Positions 17,793 through 27,355 of a stretch of 51,613 nt of DNA are shown in pieces. The notes below the pieces were generated by a model that did not search any database, was not told the origin of the DNA, and worked only from the letters and a program-made list of their open reading frames with translations. The position numbers and the translations under genes are program-made. The first letter of the stretch is position 1. Every line of letters starts with the position of its first letter. Origin of the DNA: Pseudomonas sp. KK4 (GTDB lineage Bacteria; Pseudomonadota; Gammaproteobacteria; Pseudomonadales; Pseudomonadaceae); NCBI RefSeq assembly GCF_001984065.1, contig NZ_LYVP01000034.1:1-51613 (forward strand). The letters are read 5' to 3'.

Positions 17793-17932
17793 ACCGGAGC
17801 ACCTTTGTGCGTGTGGGGCCGTCGTCGGCGTGCAAACTATAGCCGGACCGTTCGCGCCTTGGCAGTGGGATTTGGATGAACCTCACGATTAGCCCCGGAC
17901 TCTCAAATGAAACGCCCGTCTGGAGAGCGATC

Positions 17933-19456
17933 ATGACCTTGCATCGCGTCGCCCGTTTCACCGATGTCGCCGAAAACCGTGGCCTGGAAGTCCGCATCGC
18001 CGACAACAAAATCCTCTTGCTCAAAGTCGGCGATCAACTGCGTGCCTATCAGGGTGAATGCCCTCACGCCGGCGCTCCCTTGGCAGAGGGAGCGCTGTGC
18101 AATGGCCGCCTCACCTGCCCATGGCACAAGGCTCAGTTTCGTATCGAGGACGGCGCGTTGTGCCAGCCACCGGCCCTCGACAGCCTCAAGCGTTACCCGC
18201 TCGAAGTACGTAACGGGGAAGTCTGGGTCGATGATCAACCGCTGTCGGATGCACACACCCCACCCGCCGATGACCCGCGCACATTCGTGATTGTCGGCGC
18301 CGGCGCCGCAGGCACCGCAGCGGCATCGGCGTTGCGAGAGAAAGGTTTCGGCGGCCGGGTGCTGTTGATCGATCGGGAGCCCCAGGCTGGTTACGACCGC
18401 ACGGTATTGAGCAAATTCGTGATTGCCGGAGAAACGCCGCCGGATGAAATCCCACCGCTGCGTGAGGAAGATTTTTACCGCGAGCAACGCATCGAACGCA
18501 TGAATGCCGAAGTCGCAAGCCTCGACATCGCCAGCAAAACCCTGCGACTGACCGACGGCCAATCACTGGCTTATGACGCCGCGTTGCTGGCAACCGGTGC
18601 CACGCCCAAATCACTGGACTTGCCCGGCGCCGACCTGCCTCATGTGTTTGTCTTGCGCTCCAGGTTCCACGCGCAACAGATTCTGGACAGCGCCCAACCC
18701 GGTCAGCGGGCGGTGATCATCGGTGACAGTTTTATTGCCATGGAATCGGCCTCGGCGCTGCGCCAGTACGGGCTCGATGTCACGGTGCTGGCCCGTCAGC
18801 CGGTGCCTTTCGTCAAACAGTTCGGTGAAACGGTCGGCAAGGCGATTCTTGCGCGGCATCAGGCCAACGGCGTGATCTATCGCACCGAGGGTGAAGCCAC
18901 ACGGATCGAAGGCACGGACACAGTCGAAGCGGTGCGCCTGAGCAATGGCGAGCGGTTGCCTGCGGATCTGGTGCTGGTCGGAATTGGCGTGAGCCCTGCG
19001 ACCGCTGTCTTTGCTGACCTGCCCGAGGAAAAAGATCAATCGCTGCGCGTCGACGGCGGCATGCGCGTGTGCGACGGGGTCTGGGCGGTTGGCGACATTG
19101 CCACTTTCCCGCTCAACGGCCAGCCCGTGCGCATCGAACATTGGCGACTGGCCCAGCAACACGCACGGATCGCCGCGGCGAACATGCTTGGTGGCGATGA
19201 GCATTACCTCGACGTGCCGTTTTTCTGGACCTGGCATTTTGGCAAGAACTACGACTACCTGGGTCATGCCGAGGCGTGGGACGAAGTCGAGTTCAAGGGT
19301 GACCCGTTCAATCCGCCCTTTATCGGGCTGTTCGGTAAAAACGGCGTGGTGGTGGCGGCGGTGGCCTGTGAGGAGGAGCGCGCGATGGCGATGCTTGCCG
19401 AGCGGATGAAGCAGCCGCTGTCGGTGGATGAGGGATGGCGCTTGATTCGAGGCTGA
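17933..19456 (+). CDS. Rieske-FAD NAD(P)H oxidoreductase (AIFM3-like)
   Basis: The 507-residue soluble protein has an N-terminal Rieske [2Fe-2S] domain (about 1-100; CPHAGAP and CPWHKA ligands), then a pyridine-nucleotide-disulfide-type reductase: FAD motif VIVGAGAAGTAAA (about 120), NAD motif VIIGDSFIAMES (about 262) and a late GDIATFP motif for FAD. It resembles bacterial relatives of apoptosis-inducing factor 3 and ferredoxin reductases fused to their own Rieske centre. The ATG at 17933 follows GGAGAGCG and was chosen over an earlier start adding 19 residues. The electron acceptor is unknown; no oxygenase lies beside it. Confidence 0.9.
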   Translation: MTLHRVARFTDVAENRGLEVRIADNKILLLKVGDQLRAYQGECPHAGAPLAEGALCNGRLTCPWHKAQFRIEDGALCQPPALDSLKRYPLEVRNGEVWVDDQPLSDAHTPPADDPRTFVIVGAGAAGTAAASALREKGFGGRVLLIDREPQAGYDRTVLSKFVIAGETPPDEIPPLREEDFYREQRIERMNAEVASLDIASKTLRLTDGQSLAYDAALLATGATPKSLDLPGADLPHVFVLRSRFHAQQILDSAQPGQRAVIIGDSFIAMESASALRQYGLDVTVLARQPVPFVKQFGETVGKAILARHQANGVIYRTEGEATRIEGTDTVEAVRLSNGERLPADLVLVGIGVSPATAVFADLPEEKDQSLRVDGGMRVCDGVWAVGDIATFPLNGQPVRIEHWRLAQQHARIAAANMLGGDEHYLDVPFFWTWHFGKNYDYLGHAEAWDEVEFKGDPFNPPFIGLFGKNGVVVAAVACEEERAMAMLAERMKQPLSVDEGWRLIRG

Positions 19457-19465
19457 AAACACACA

Positions 19466-19601
19466 CTGTGGCGAGGGAGCTTGCTCCCGCCCGTCTGCGC
19501 AGCAGACGCAAAATCCATGACGATGGTTGTTCAGAAAAAATATCGTCGTGAGAATCGGGTGTCCTTCGGCCACCAGCGGGAGCAAGCTCCCTCGCCACAG
19601 A
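19466..19601. repeat. REP palindrome pair (GTGGCGAGGGAGCTTGCTCCCG type)
   Basis: Left tip CTGTGGCGAGGGAGCTTGCT and inverted right tip AGCAAGCTCCCTCGCCACAG. Between them is an inner palindrome CGTCTGC-GCA-GCAGACG (19492-19508). It lies between convergent genes. It is a second REP subtype, shared with the copies at 32.8 kb and 35.8 kb. Confidence 0.85.
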
Positions 19602-19623
19602 GATCTCGGAGCGGATTTCTTGG

Positions 19624-21129
19624 TTACTGGACTTCGACAGTCCCACCAAACTTGCTCATCAGGAACGCCACAAACTGTTCGACGGTCATTTTCTGGCCGT
19701 TGAAATCCACCTGATTGTTGGCGTAGTGCAGTTTGCTGACGACGTTGTTGCCATCCAGCACCGCCAATTGCGTGCCGACGGCCATGCTGCTGAACATGTC
19801 AGCCGTGGCGGTGGCCTGGTCGGCGATCAGTTTGGCGTCGGTCTGGCCATCGATTTGCGATTGCACGGTCAGCACATCAACGATCATCGGCTTGGAGACT
19901 TTCACGTTGACGTCCAGCAACGCGATCAATTGGCGGACCAGTTGGTCGGCAGGCAGGTCGATCGACTGCGGCTTGGTCAGGTCGAGCACCAGGTTCGCGC
20001 GGCTTTCACCATTGGCGGTGTTGAACGACAGGTTCTCCAGGGCCAATTGCGGGCCGGCGGCGAGTAACTTCTCCAGATTGGTCTTGAGTTGCGCTTCTTC
20101 GGCTTCGGTCAGGTTCAGCTCCGGCGCCGGTTGACCGGCGGCCGTAGCCTCGGCGGCAGCCTGTTCGTAGGGCTGCAGTTTGGTCTGGTAAATCTCCATC
20201 AACGCCAGGGTCGACGGGATGTCGAGATTTTTCAGGCTCAGGGCCATCTGCGCCGAACCGATGGTTTTGCCATTGAGCGACACCTCGCCCACCTTGTAAT
20301 CGGCACGCCCCGAAGCGCTGGTGCCCGACTCTTCGGTCTGGTTCTTCATTTCGAAATTCTTGAAGCCCAGCACCGACTGTTTCGGGCCGAAGGTGGTTTT
20401 GCTGTTGCTCAGCTCGACGGTGTTCTCGCCGGTGTAGTAACCGTAGGTGCTCTTTCTCAGGTTGCTGGCCAGGGTCAGGCCACTGAGCTCGACCTGCACC
20501 GGCGACTGATCTTCGGCAACGGTGGTGAGTTTAAGGCTGTCCATGTAGCCATCGGCCTTGACCTTCTGCGCCTGGGCGCTGGCCGCGACATCGAGCTTCA
20601 GACCGGAGAATTTCAGGCTGGACTTGTCATCCAGGGCGCTCTCCAGCGGCAGCAATTCCAGCGAGCCGTTGGTGGAGTTGTCGTAGCCGATGTTGACCAC
20701 GCCTTTGAGTGGCGAGGCGTCCTTGGTGGCGGCGAACCATTTTTCCGTGAGCGGGGTTTTTTCCAGTTCATAGTTGCTGGTGGCCATGACCGGCAGCCAC
20801 TTGAGCGACATCAGGCGCGAAAACGGCAGTGGGCCATGCTCGATGTGATCGACGAACAGCAACTCGACCGGCGCTTCGCCGAACATTTCACCTTCGGCCT
20901 TGAGGCGATAGTGCGCGGTACTGCTGAATACGTGACGCTCCAGTGAAACCAACTCCACCTTGGCGGTGCCTTTGTGCCCGACCATGGCCGCCTGCAATTG
21001 CTGGTTGGCATCGGCCAGGGAGGTATTGAGCACGCTTTCGATTTTGGTCCCGGTGTACCAGGCGCCGCCGGCGCTGACGACGCCAATGGCCACAACAATT
21101 CCCAGAAGCACGCCTGCTGATTTATTCAT
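19624..21129 (-). CDS. YdgA-family (DUF945) exported protein
   Basis: The 501-residue protein has one N-terminal hydrophobic segment (MNKSAGVLLGIVVAIGVVSA), a signal anchor or signal peptide, and a long periplasmic part with repeated beta-rich stretches typical of DUF945/YdgA proteins. An alternative start at 21144 adds five residues; the one used gives the better signal. A short Ala/Pro-rich linker occurs about two thirds along. The family role is unknown, with links to envelope or motility reported in E. coli from memory. It is transcribed alone, with convergent neighbours downstream. Confidence 0.85.
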   Translation of the reverse strand: MNKSAGVLLGIVVAIGVVSAGGAWYTGTKIESVLNTSLADANQQLQAAMVGHKGTAKVELVSLERHVFSSTAHYRLKAEGEMFGEAPVELLFVDHIEHGPLPFSRLMSLKWLPVMATSNYELEKTPLTEKWFAATKDASPLKGVVNIGYDNSTNGSLELLPLESALDDKSSLKFSGLKLDVAASAQAQKVKADGYMDSLKLTTVAEDQSPVQVELSGLTLASNLRKSTYGYYTGENTVELSNSKTTFGPKQSVLGFKNFEMKNQTEESGTSASGRADYKVGEVSLNGKTIGSAQMALSLKNLDIPSTLALMEIYQTKLQPYEQAAAEATAAGQPAPELNLTEAEEAQLKTNLEKLLAAGPQLALENLSFNTANGESRANLVLDLTKPQSIDLPADQLVRQLIALLDVNVKVSKPMIVDVLTVQSQIDGQTDAKLIADQATATADMFSSMAVGTQLAVLDGNNVVSKLHYANNQVDFNGQKMTVEQFVAFLMSKFGGTVEVQ

Positions 21130-21286
21130 GTATGACCCGATCATTGTCCGTTGTTGAGGGTGTGGTCGTCTTCCTTGAACCCGAAGTGGGTTGCGGTCAC
21201 GACTGCGCTTTAAGTGGGGTGCAGATTAGCATCAGGCGCGCGGGGTGGCCCAATTGATGTGTGTCTTTGGCGTTGGTTTGTTGATG

Positions 21287-21363
21287 AAAGATCGCAGCTT
21301 CCGACAGCGCCTACAGACTATTCACCAAGACCTGTAGGAGCGGTCGAAAGCTGCGATCTTTTT
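21287..21363. repeat. Palindromic repeat with GATCGCAGCTT tips
   Basis: AAAGATCGCAGCTT (21287-21300) is mirrored by AAGCTGCGATCTTT. Inside are short pieces CGCCTACAG and CTGTAGGAGCG. It is a third type of Pseudomonas intergenic repeat in the window, just past the 3' end of the minus-strand gene at 21368, and could terminate its transcript. Confidence 0.75.
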
Positions 21364-21367
21364 GCGA

Positions 21368-22003
21368 TCAGGAATACTGTACTTCGATCTCATCAAGCTG
21401 ATGATCAAAGGTCTTGAGCCGTGCAGTCCAGGTGTACACCAGCACTTCGAAATCGCGATTGATCACCGCCCCGCCCGTGACTTCCCCACGGGGATCGCAG
21501 AAATCCAACTGATAGCGCTCGCGGGCCATGGCCGTGGCGACGTCAGCCAGTTCCCGGGCGTTGTTGAGCCAGTGTCGACCGTCGTCCGCCACTTGCCGGT
21601 CCAGCGCCAGGCATTGCTTCTTCAGGGTTTCCAGGCTCTTTTCCAGCGGCGTGCCGGTGAGTTCGCCCATGACTTCCTGGAACGTGCGCCCCGGTTGCCA
21701 GTAGCTGCCCCAGAAATAGCGATCGAACACCGTTTCGACACGGCGCAGCGCCACCTTGGTGTCCCAGATCAACACCAGGGTCTTGCCTTGTTCGAGTTGT
21801 CTTTTCTTGATTCGCTGGTTCTGGACGGACGCCCAGGCCACTACCGCGACGGACATCACCGCGATCAGTGCGACGGCGCTGTCGAGAAACACCATTGCCT
21901 TGTCGATCTGATGGGCCAGCATGATGCCGTAGAAATAGGTAGCCGTGAGCAGCACCAGCGCCACGACGGCACACCAGAAGCCGAGAGCATAAGGGTTTTT
22001 CAT
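21368..22003 (-). CDS. Two-TM membrane protein of unknown function
   Basis: The 211-residue protein has two membrane segments near the N-terminus (about 7-28 and 38-58) and a helical cytoplasmic C-terminal region rich in charged residues (WASVQNQRIKKRQLEQ, later ALDRQVADDGRHWLNN). The ATG at 22003 has GGGGAAACC upstream; an in-frame ATG at 22018 is possible. I do not recognise a named family. It follows the efflux operon on the same strand 94 nt past the OMF stop, so it may be co-transcribed, but nothing in its sequence ties it to efflux. Confidence 0.7.
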   Translation of the reverse strand: MKNPYALGFWCAVVALVLLTATYFYGIMLAHQIDKAMVFLDSAVALIAVMSVAVVAWASVQNQRIKKRQLEQGKTLVLIWDTKVALRRVETVFDRYFWGSYWQPGRTFQEVMGELTGTPLEKSLETLKKQCLALDRQVADDGRHWLNNARELADVATAMARERYQLDFCDPRGEVTGGAVINRDFEVLVYTWTARLKTFDHQLDEIEVQYS

Positions 22004-22096
22004 TATTGGTTTCCCCATGACCTGCGCAAGCTTTGTGCGTTGCAGGGCTGCTGTTGCTCCAGCACCCTTGCAACACTTCAAAGCATAGCAACGGCC

Positions 22097-23545
22097 TCAG
22101 GGTTTGCCGGAGTTCGACGCTTGCGTTCGTCCGCTTTCCCAACCACCGCCCAGGGCGAGGAACAGATCGATCTGGCTCATGGCAACTTGGGTGTTCGCCG
22201 AAGCCAGTTGCGCCGTGACGTCGGTGTAGGTGCGGGTGGCCTGCAAGTCCGCCAGGAACGACTCGCGCCCGGCCTGGAAGAAGCGATGCGTCTGATCGGC
22301 CGCCTGTTTGGCCGACTGCTCGGCGTCCGCCAGGGCATCGCGGCGCTGCAGCAAGGCCGAGTACTGGGCCAGGCTGGTCTGGGTTTCGCGGATGGCGTTG
22401 AGCACCACACCATCGAAATGCGCCAGCGTCGCCTGGGTGATGGCTTCTGCCTCGCGGATGCGCGCCCGGGCGCCGTTGGTCGGTACGTTCCAGGTCAGCG
22501 ACGGCCCGAAGCCCCAGCGATTGGTGGATGGCTCACCGAGATTTTCCAGAATACCTACAGTACCGATGGTCGCACCGATGCGAATGTCCGGATACAGCTC
22601 GCCGGTGGCCACGCCGATACCGGCGGTCGCGGCGGCCAATCGGCGCTCGGCCTGACGGATGTCGGGACGACGCTTGAGCAAGGACGCGCCGTCGCCCACC
22701 GGCAGCCGTTGGGCGATTTTCGGCAGTTCGGCGCAGGTCGCGGTGCCGGCCGGCAATTGATCCACCGGTTTGGCCAGCAACATCGACAGGCGGAACAGCC
22801 CGGCCTGACGCGCCGCTTCATAGCGCGGCATGTCGGCGCGCAGGGATTTGAATTGGGTCTGCGAACGGGTGACCTGGGTTTCATCGCCGCGCCCGGCGTC
22901 GCGCAGACGCTGGATCAGTGTGGTGCTCTGGGATTGCAGATCGAGGGAATGCTGGGCGATCTCCCGCTCTTCGTTGGCCGCGCACACCTGGGTGTAGGCG
23001 CGGACCACATCGGCCACCAGGGTGATGCGCGCGGTGTCGGCGGCGGCCTGGGTCGCGTCGGCATTGGCCTTGGCCGCTTCGATGCCACGCTGCAAGGTGC
23101 CGAACAGGTCGAATTGATAGGACGCGCTGATGCCGATATCGCCGATGTTGGCGACCGGCACCTTTTCCGGCAGCAGAAACGCTTCGCCGGACTCCTGCAA
23201 ACGCTGGGCGCCCATCTTCACCCCGCCGCTCCAGCCACCGGCCGCCTCGGCCTGGTCAACCTGAGCACGCGCCCGCAACAGGCTGGCCGCCGCCACGCGC
23301 AAATCGGTGTTGGACGCCATGGCCTGCTGTACCAACTGGTCCAGCCGCGGGTCTTGATACAGTCGCCACCAATCGGCGGGCACCGGTGCCGAAACCACCG
23401 GTTTGCCGTCGACGGCCAGTTCGCCCTGCAAATCCTTGCGCTGGATGGCCGCCTCGTCCGGCAGGTGATAGTCCGGCCCGACCACCTGACACGCCGACAG
23501 CATCAAGGCCAATCCCGCGACCGCCACACCCGAGGCCCTGGTCAT
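22097..23545 (-). CDS. NodT-type outer-membrane efflux lipoprotein
   Basis: The 482-residue protein has a lipobox signal (ALMLSACQV, Cys19) followed by GPDYHLP, and two repeats of the OEP/TolC fold, seen as paired helical stretches. It forms the outer-membrane channel of the adjoining HlyD/FUSC pump. Its ATG overlaps the HlyD stop (ATGA), so the two are coupled. It is the last gene of the MarR-FUSC-DUF1656-HlyD-OMF operon. NodT-type lipoproteins of about this length occur with both RND and FUSC pumps; the neighbours point to FUSC here. Confidence 0.93.
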   Translation of the reverse strand: MTRASGVAVAGLALMLSACQVVGPDYHLPDEAAIQRKDLQGELAVDGKPVVSAPVPADWWRLYQDPRLDQLVQQAMASNTDLRVAAASLLRARAQVDQAEAAGGWSGGVKMGAQRLQESGEAFLLPEKVPVANIGDIGISASYQFDLFGTLQRGIEAAKANADATQAAADTARITLVADVVRAYTQVCAANEEREIAQHSLDLQSQSTTLIQRLRDAGRGDETQVTRSQTQFKSLRADMPRYEAARQAGLFRLSMLLAKPVDQLPAGTATCAELPKIAQRLPVGDGASLLKRRPDIRQAERRLAAATAGIGVATGELYPDIRIGATIGTVGILENLGEPSTNRWGFGPSLTWNVPTNGARARIREAEAITQATLAHFDGVVLNAIRETQTSLAQYSALLQRRDALADAEQSAKQAADQTHRFFQAGRESFLADLQATRTYTDVTAQLASANTQVAMSQIDLFLALGGGWESGRTQASNSGKP

Positions 23546-24429
23546 TGCGCGGGCTCCCGTTGCGTGTCTGCGATGATCGACACAGTGGCGGTACGCCCGG
23601 CGATCATGCGGAAGTCTGCCGGCACATCGTCGAAGGCGATCCGCACGGGAATCCGCTGGGCCAGGCGCACCCAGCTGAAGGCCGGGTTGACGTTGGGCAG
23701 CAGGTTGTTGCCGCTGGTGCGATCGCGGTCTTCGATACCGGCGACGATGCTCACCACATGCCCACGCAACCGCGCACGGTCGCCGATCACCCGGATGTCG
23801 ACGCTCTGGCCGACATGAATGCCGTCCAGTTTGGTTTCTTCGAAATAACCGTCGATGTGGTAGGAGTTGCTGTCGACCACCGACAGCACCGGACGACCGG
23901 CACTGACGAATTCCTGGGTACGCGGCGCACGGTCGTTGACATAGCCGTCCACGGGGCTGCGGATCACCGAGCGGTCGAGGTTGAGCTGGGCGCTGTCCAC
24001 CGCGACCTGGGCTTCCATCAACGCCACTTGCGCACGGGCGACCTTGGACTGGCTTTCTTCCATCTGCTCGGTCGGCACCAGGTTACCCAGGCCTTTGTTG
24101 CGCTTGGCTTCTCGCTGGGCCTGGGCCAGGGTTTCCTCGCGATCGGCCACCGCCGCTTTCGCCTGGCGCAGGGCCAGTTTGAAGCGGTCCTGATCGATGC
24201 TGAACAGCACCTGGCCGCGCTTGACCTGCTGGTTATCGGTCACGTCCACCTGCTGGATCAGCCCGGACACGTCCGGCGCGATCTGCACGATGTCGGCGCG
24301 GATGTGCCCATCGCGAGTCCAGGGGGCAAACATGTAATACATCACCATGCGCCACACCACGACGACGGCGAAGGTCACGATCAACAGGGTCAGAACCACT
24401 CGGCCGAGGGTTAAAAAAGGTTTTTTCAT
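23542..24429 (-). CDS. HlyD-family membrane-fusion protein of FUSC pump (AaeA-like)
   Basis: The 295-residue adaptor has a membrane segment (about 8-30), a biotinyl/lipoyl-like domain near HIRADIVQIAPDVSGLI, a helical hairpin and a second lipoyl half (SPVDGYVNDRAPR). It bridges FUSC in the inner membrane to the outer-membrane channel, as AaeA does with AaeB. The start at 24429 sits in an ATGA overlap with the DUF1656 stop; a longer in-frame form reaching 24699 would run over DUF1656 and was rejected. Confidence 0.93.
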   Translation of the reverse strand: MKKPFLTLGRVVLTLLIVTFAVVVVWRMVMYYMFAPWTRDGHIRADIVQIAPDVSGLIQQVDVTDNQQVKRGQVLFSIDQDRFKLALRQAKAAVADREETLAQAQREAKRNKGLGNLVPTEQMEESQSKVARAQVALMEAQVAVDSAQLNLDRSVIRSPVDGYVNDRAPRTQEFVSAGRPVLSVVDSNSYHIDGYFEETKLDGIHVGQSVDIRVIGDRARLRGHVVSIVAGIEDRDRTSGNNLLPNVNPAFSWVRLAQRIPVRIAFDDVPADFRMIAGRTATVSIIADTQREPAQ

Positions 24430-24635
24430 GTCATCAGGTATCGACTGAGTGAGTCCACCACGCCAAGCAGCAAGGCGTAGAGAGCCACGTTGAACAATGC
24501 CCGGTGCCAGACCAGACGGTAAAAGTGCAAGCGTGTCAGCAACCCGTGCACCAACAGGTAAAACAGATAGGTGATGCCCATCAGCACCAGCAGCGTGGGC
24601 AGGAATACACCGCTGATGTCCAGATCTCCGATCAT
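24426..24635 (-). CDS. DUF1656 small membrane protein (AaeX-like)
   Basis: The 69-residue protein has two membrane segments (about 8-29 and 47-66) separated by a polar LHFYRLVWHR stretch. DUF1656 proteins accompany FUSC/AaeB pumps between the FUSC and HlyD genes, exactly this position. The start overlaps the FUSC stop and its stop overlaps the HlyD start. It is probably a small pump subunit; its function is unproven. Confidence 0.9.
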   Translation of the reverse strand: MIGDLDISGVFLPTLLVLMGITYLFYLLVHGLLTRLHFYRLVWHRALFNVALYALLLGVVDSLSRYLMT

Positions 24636-26704
24636 AGAGGCGCTCCATCGATGCCATGGGGAAGCGGTTCTTCGAGTTCGGTGGAACCGACGAATTCAAC
24701 GCCGGGCAACAGCGCCAGGCGCAAGCCGCTCAAGGCGTGCAACAGGTGCAGTCGGGTTTCGTCATCGCCGGCACCGCCGAGGGCGCGACGGGCGCGGTCC
24801 ATGGTCATCAGCAGAGGGCTTGGCGCCGGCAAGCGCTCGCCGGCCTTGAGGCAGGCCTTGAAGTATTCCCCCACCTCGACCACCACCTGGCGCAGCAGGG
24901 CCTGCGGTGCACCTTGAATGCGCGGCGTATAGGCGAGCAGGTCCAGCATGTTCAGCGCCACACGCACTTCGCGCAGGGCGATGCCGGTGTCCTGGCCGGT
25001 GATGGCCAGACGCGGCAGGTGCTGCATCAGGCGATCGAGCACCTGTACGCCCAGTTGCCGATGTTCGGCCAGGGATGCAGGTTCCGTCAGGCTGACGATG
25101 TCGCGCCAGCTGAATCGGGTCAGGCGCTTGGCCGCCAGTTCGGCGCCGAACGGCCGGGCGATCAGGGTCCAGACAAAGGCGAACAGCAAGCCCACGGGAC
25201 CGGCCAGGTTGGAGTTGGCAAAACTGAGAAAATCGGCGTCGTAGGCACCCTGAATACTGATGAACGACGAGGTGTTGACCAGCGTCAGCAGCATGCCCAG
25301 GTAAAATTGCGGCTTGACCGTCAGCGTACCGACGACGATGAACGGCACCGAAAATGCCAGCACCAGCATCGGGAAATCATGCAGGTTCGGCAGCACCAGG
25401 AACAGGTAAAGACTGGCGAACAACACCGACATCGCAGTCCAGAAAAAGAACCGGTAGATCTGCGGCGCCGGGTCGTCCATCGAGGCGAAGAAACTGCACG
25501 ACACCGCCGCCAGAATCACTGCGGCCCCGCCATCGGTCCAGCCGAGCAGAATCCACAGCACCGAGGCCACGATGATCGCGCTGACGGTGGACGCGGCGGA
25601 ATACAACATCAGGCCACGGTCGAGAAACGGCGTCAGCCGCCCCAGACGCCAATGCCGGTAAACCGCGCGCCAGCTGTCCTGGTTTTCGCACTCGATGGCG
25701 ATCTGCAGGCTGCGGCAGTCCTGCCACAGATCGATCCATTCGCCGAGGCGATACAAGGCGTTGGAAAACAGCAGCTGCCTGCGATCCTCCAGCGCTTGGG
25801 CACTGGGTTGCAGGGCCTCGAGCTGATCTTTCAAGGCCTGCCAGCGCTCGATGTCGGCATCTTTGTGCTGCAGCCATTCGCTGGCGGCGGCGAGCATGGG
25901 CGCGAACTTGTCCACAAGCTCGGGCGTACGTCGTTCGAGGGCATAGAGTGCGTCGTCGAGGGCATCGATGACCGGCAGCAGGTGGATCATGCGCCCGCGC
26001 AGTTCCTTGGTGTTGCGCACGGTTTGCGGGCGGGCGCCCTCGTGGGGCAGCTGGCCGATCATCAGCTCCAGGCTGTTGAAGGTCGCGACCATCGATGTGC
26101 GCAAACCGCTGACTTCCTCCGGTCGCACATCGCGGCTGAGAAAACGCAGGCTGTAGGTCGACGCCTCGGCAAACCATTTGCTCACCGAGTCCTTGAACAC
26201 CGGCGCCAGCCGCCGTGGCCAGAACATCGCACTCACCACCGCCGCAACGGCGATGCCGAGGAAGATTTCCTCGGTGCGCGCTTCGGCCACGTCCCACACC
26301 GCCAACGGGTTGTCCACCACCGGCAGGGCGATCAGCGGCAAGGTGTAGCCGGCGAGCATGAAAGCGTAATTGTTGGCGGTGCGCAGGTGCAGGGACAGGA
26401 ACAGCAGCGTGCCCGTCCACAACGCAATGACCAGCACCAGCACATAAGGGCTCTGGACAAACATCGGCACGAACAGCACCGCCGCCGCGGCGCCGAGAAA
26501 GGTACCGATCGCCCGGTACAGCGCCTTGGACGTGGTCGGGCCGAGAAACGGGTTGGACACAATGTACACCGTGGCCATCGCCCAATAAGGCCGGGGCATT
26601 TGCATGAGCATGGCGATGTACAAGGCGATCATCGACGCGGCGAAGGTCCGCACGCCGTAGAACCAGTCCCGCGCCGGGGGCATTCCGCTGAAGAAACCGC
26701 TCAC
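24632..26704 (-). CDS. FUSC-family inner-membrane efflux transporter (AaeB/fusaric-acid type)
   Basis: The 690-residue transporter has two clusters of about five to six membrane segments (about 18-170 and 365-510) joined by cytoplasmic helical regions, the FUSC layout. It likely exports aromatic acids or related toxic compounds, the role known for AaeB and fusaric-acid pumps. It overlaps the MarR gene upstream and DUF1656 downstream, both by ATGA. The substrate cannot be told from sequence; the MarR partner suggests induction by an aromatic ligand. Confidence 0.93.
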   Translation of the reverse strand: MSGFFSGMPPARDWFYGVRTFAASMIALYIAMLMQMPRPYWAMATVYIVSNPFLGPTTSKALYRAIGTFLGAAAAVLFVPMFVQSPYVLVLVIALWTGTLLFLSLHLRTANNYAFMLAGYTLPLIALPVVDNPLAVWDVAEARTEEIFLGIAVAAVVSAMFWPRRLAPVFKDSVSKWFAEASTYSLRFLSRDVRPEEVSGLRTSMVATFNSLELMIGQLPHEGARPQTVRNTKELRGRMIHLLPVIDALDDALYALERRTPELVDKFAPMLAAASEWLQHKDADIERWQALKDQLEALQPSAQALEDRRQLLFSNALYRLGEWIDLWQDCRSLQIAIECENQDSWRAVYRHWRLGRLTPFLDRGLMLYSAASTVSAIIVASVLWILLGWTDGGAAVILAAVSCSFFASMDDPAPQIYRFFFWTAMSVLFASLYLFLVLPNLHDFPMLVLAFSVPFIVVGTLTVKPQFYLGMLLTLVNTSSFISIQGAYDADFLSFANSNLAGPVGLLFAFVWTLIARPFGAELAAKRLTRFSWRDIVSLTEPASLAEHRQLGVQVLDRLMQHLPRLAITGQDTGIALREVRVALNMLDLLAYTPRIQGAPQALLRQVVVEVGEYFKACLKAGERLPAPSPLLMTMDRARRALGGAGDDETRLHLLHALSGLRLALLPGVEFVGSTELEEPLPHGIDGAPL

Positions 26705-27156
26705 GGTTGGGCCGCCGGAAACTGACTGGCCGACTCGAACGCCTTGAGCACGCGCAGCGCCGCCTCCAGATCGCGCTGGTCGATGCCTTCGAGCACTTCA
26801 TTGCGCAGGCGCACCAGTTCGATTTCCACTTTCTGCACCAGCGCCCGGCCGGTGTCGGTCAGGCTCAGGCATTTGGCGCGACGGTCCTGGGCGTCTTCGG
26901 TGCGGCACACATAGCCGGAATGACACAGCTGATCGAGCAGACGCACCAGGGACGGACTCTCCATCCCCGCCGCCTGCGCCACCGCCACCTGACGCACACC
27001 CTCCCCCAGGCGCCCGATCATCAACAACGGGACGGCACAGGCTTCGGAGATGCCATAGTTGACCAGCGTGGTCTGGCAGATTTTTCGCCAATGCCGCGCA
27101 GCCACCACCATGGAGCTACTGATGTTCATCTGGAGAGCGTCGAGATTATTCGGCAC
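26701..27156 (-). CDS. MarR-family transcriptional regulator of the FUSC operon
   Basis: The 151-residue winged-helix protein has an HTH core about 50-75 (GVRQVAVAQAAGMESPSLVR) and a wing around TEDAQDRRAKCLSLTD. MarR repressors release DNA on binding aromatic acids. It leads the efflux operon and overlaps FUSC by ATGA, so it probably represses its own operon. An in-frame ATG lies at 27129; neither it nor the GTG used has a clear ribosome site. A dyad lies just upstream. Confidence 0.9.
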   Translation of the reverse strand: MPNNLDALQMNISSSMVVAARHWRKICQTTLVNYGISEACAVPLLMIGRLGEGVRQVAVAQAAGMESPSLVRLLDQLCHSGYVCRTEDAQDRRAKCLSLTDTGRALVQKVEIELVRLRNEVLEGIDQRDLEAALRVLKAFESASQFPAAQP

Positions 27157-27173
27157 GAGAAAATGCCCACACT

Positions 27174-27187
27174 GTTAGTTTGCTAAC
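27174..27187. promoter_or_regulatory. Dyad GTTAG-N4-CTAAC, likely MarR operator
   Basis: Perfect 5-bp arms (27174-27178 and 27183-27187) lie 18-31 nt upstream of the marR-like start, the expected place for an autorepressor site. TTAG/CTAA half-sites resemble known MarR-type operators. The base sequence is direct; the role is inference. Confidence 0.55.
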
Positions 27188-27242
27188 TATCAATATCGCA
27201 TTTGCAGGGATTTTTCGTCAAGTTTTGAAATGAATTAGCTGG

Positions 27243-27344
27243 CTGCAGGAGCGAGCTTGCTCGCGATGAACCTCAGTACGCCGCGGGGTATCAGGCTTTC
27301 AGCGTTATCGTTGGCGACCATCGCGAGCATGCTCGCTCCTACAA
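27243..27344. repeat. REP palindrome pair (CAGGAGCGAGCTTGCTCGCGA type)
   Basis: CTGCAGGAGCGAGCTTGCTC at the left and inverted GCGAGCATGCTCGCTCCTAC at the right, with about 55 nt between. It lies between the promoter of the FUSC operon and the 3' end of the DUF2789 gene. Confidence 0.8.
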
Positions 27345-27355
27345 CTGAAGGGCCT

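Noticed and set aside
21362..23818. An 818-residue open frame on the plus strand
   Set aside because: It lies opposite the outer-membrane efflux and HlyD genes, is rich in His, Gln and Arg, and has no domain. Typical antisense frame of a GC-rich genome.
24656..26725. A 689-residue open frame on the plus strand
   Set aside because: It mirrors the FUSC gene, with a composition dominated by Gln, Arg and His; no ribosome site or motif.
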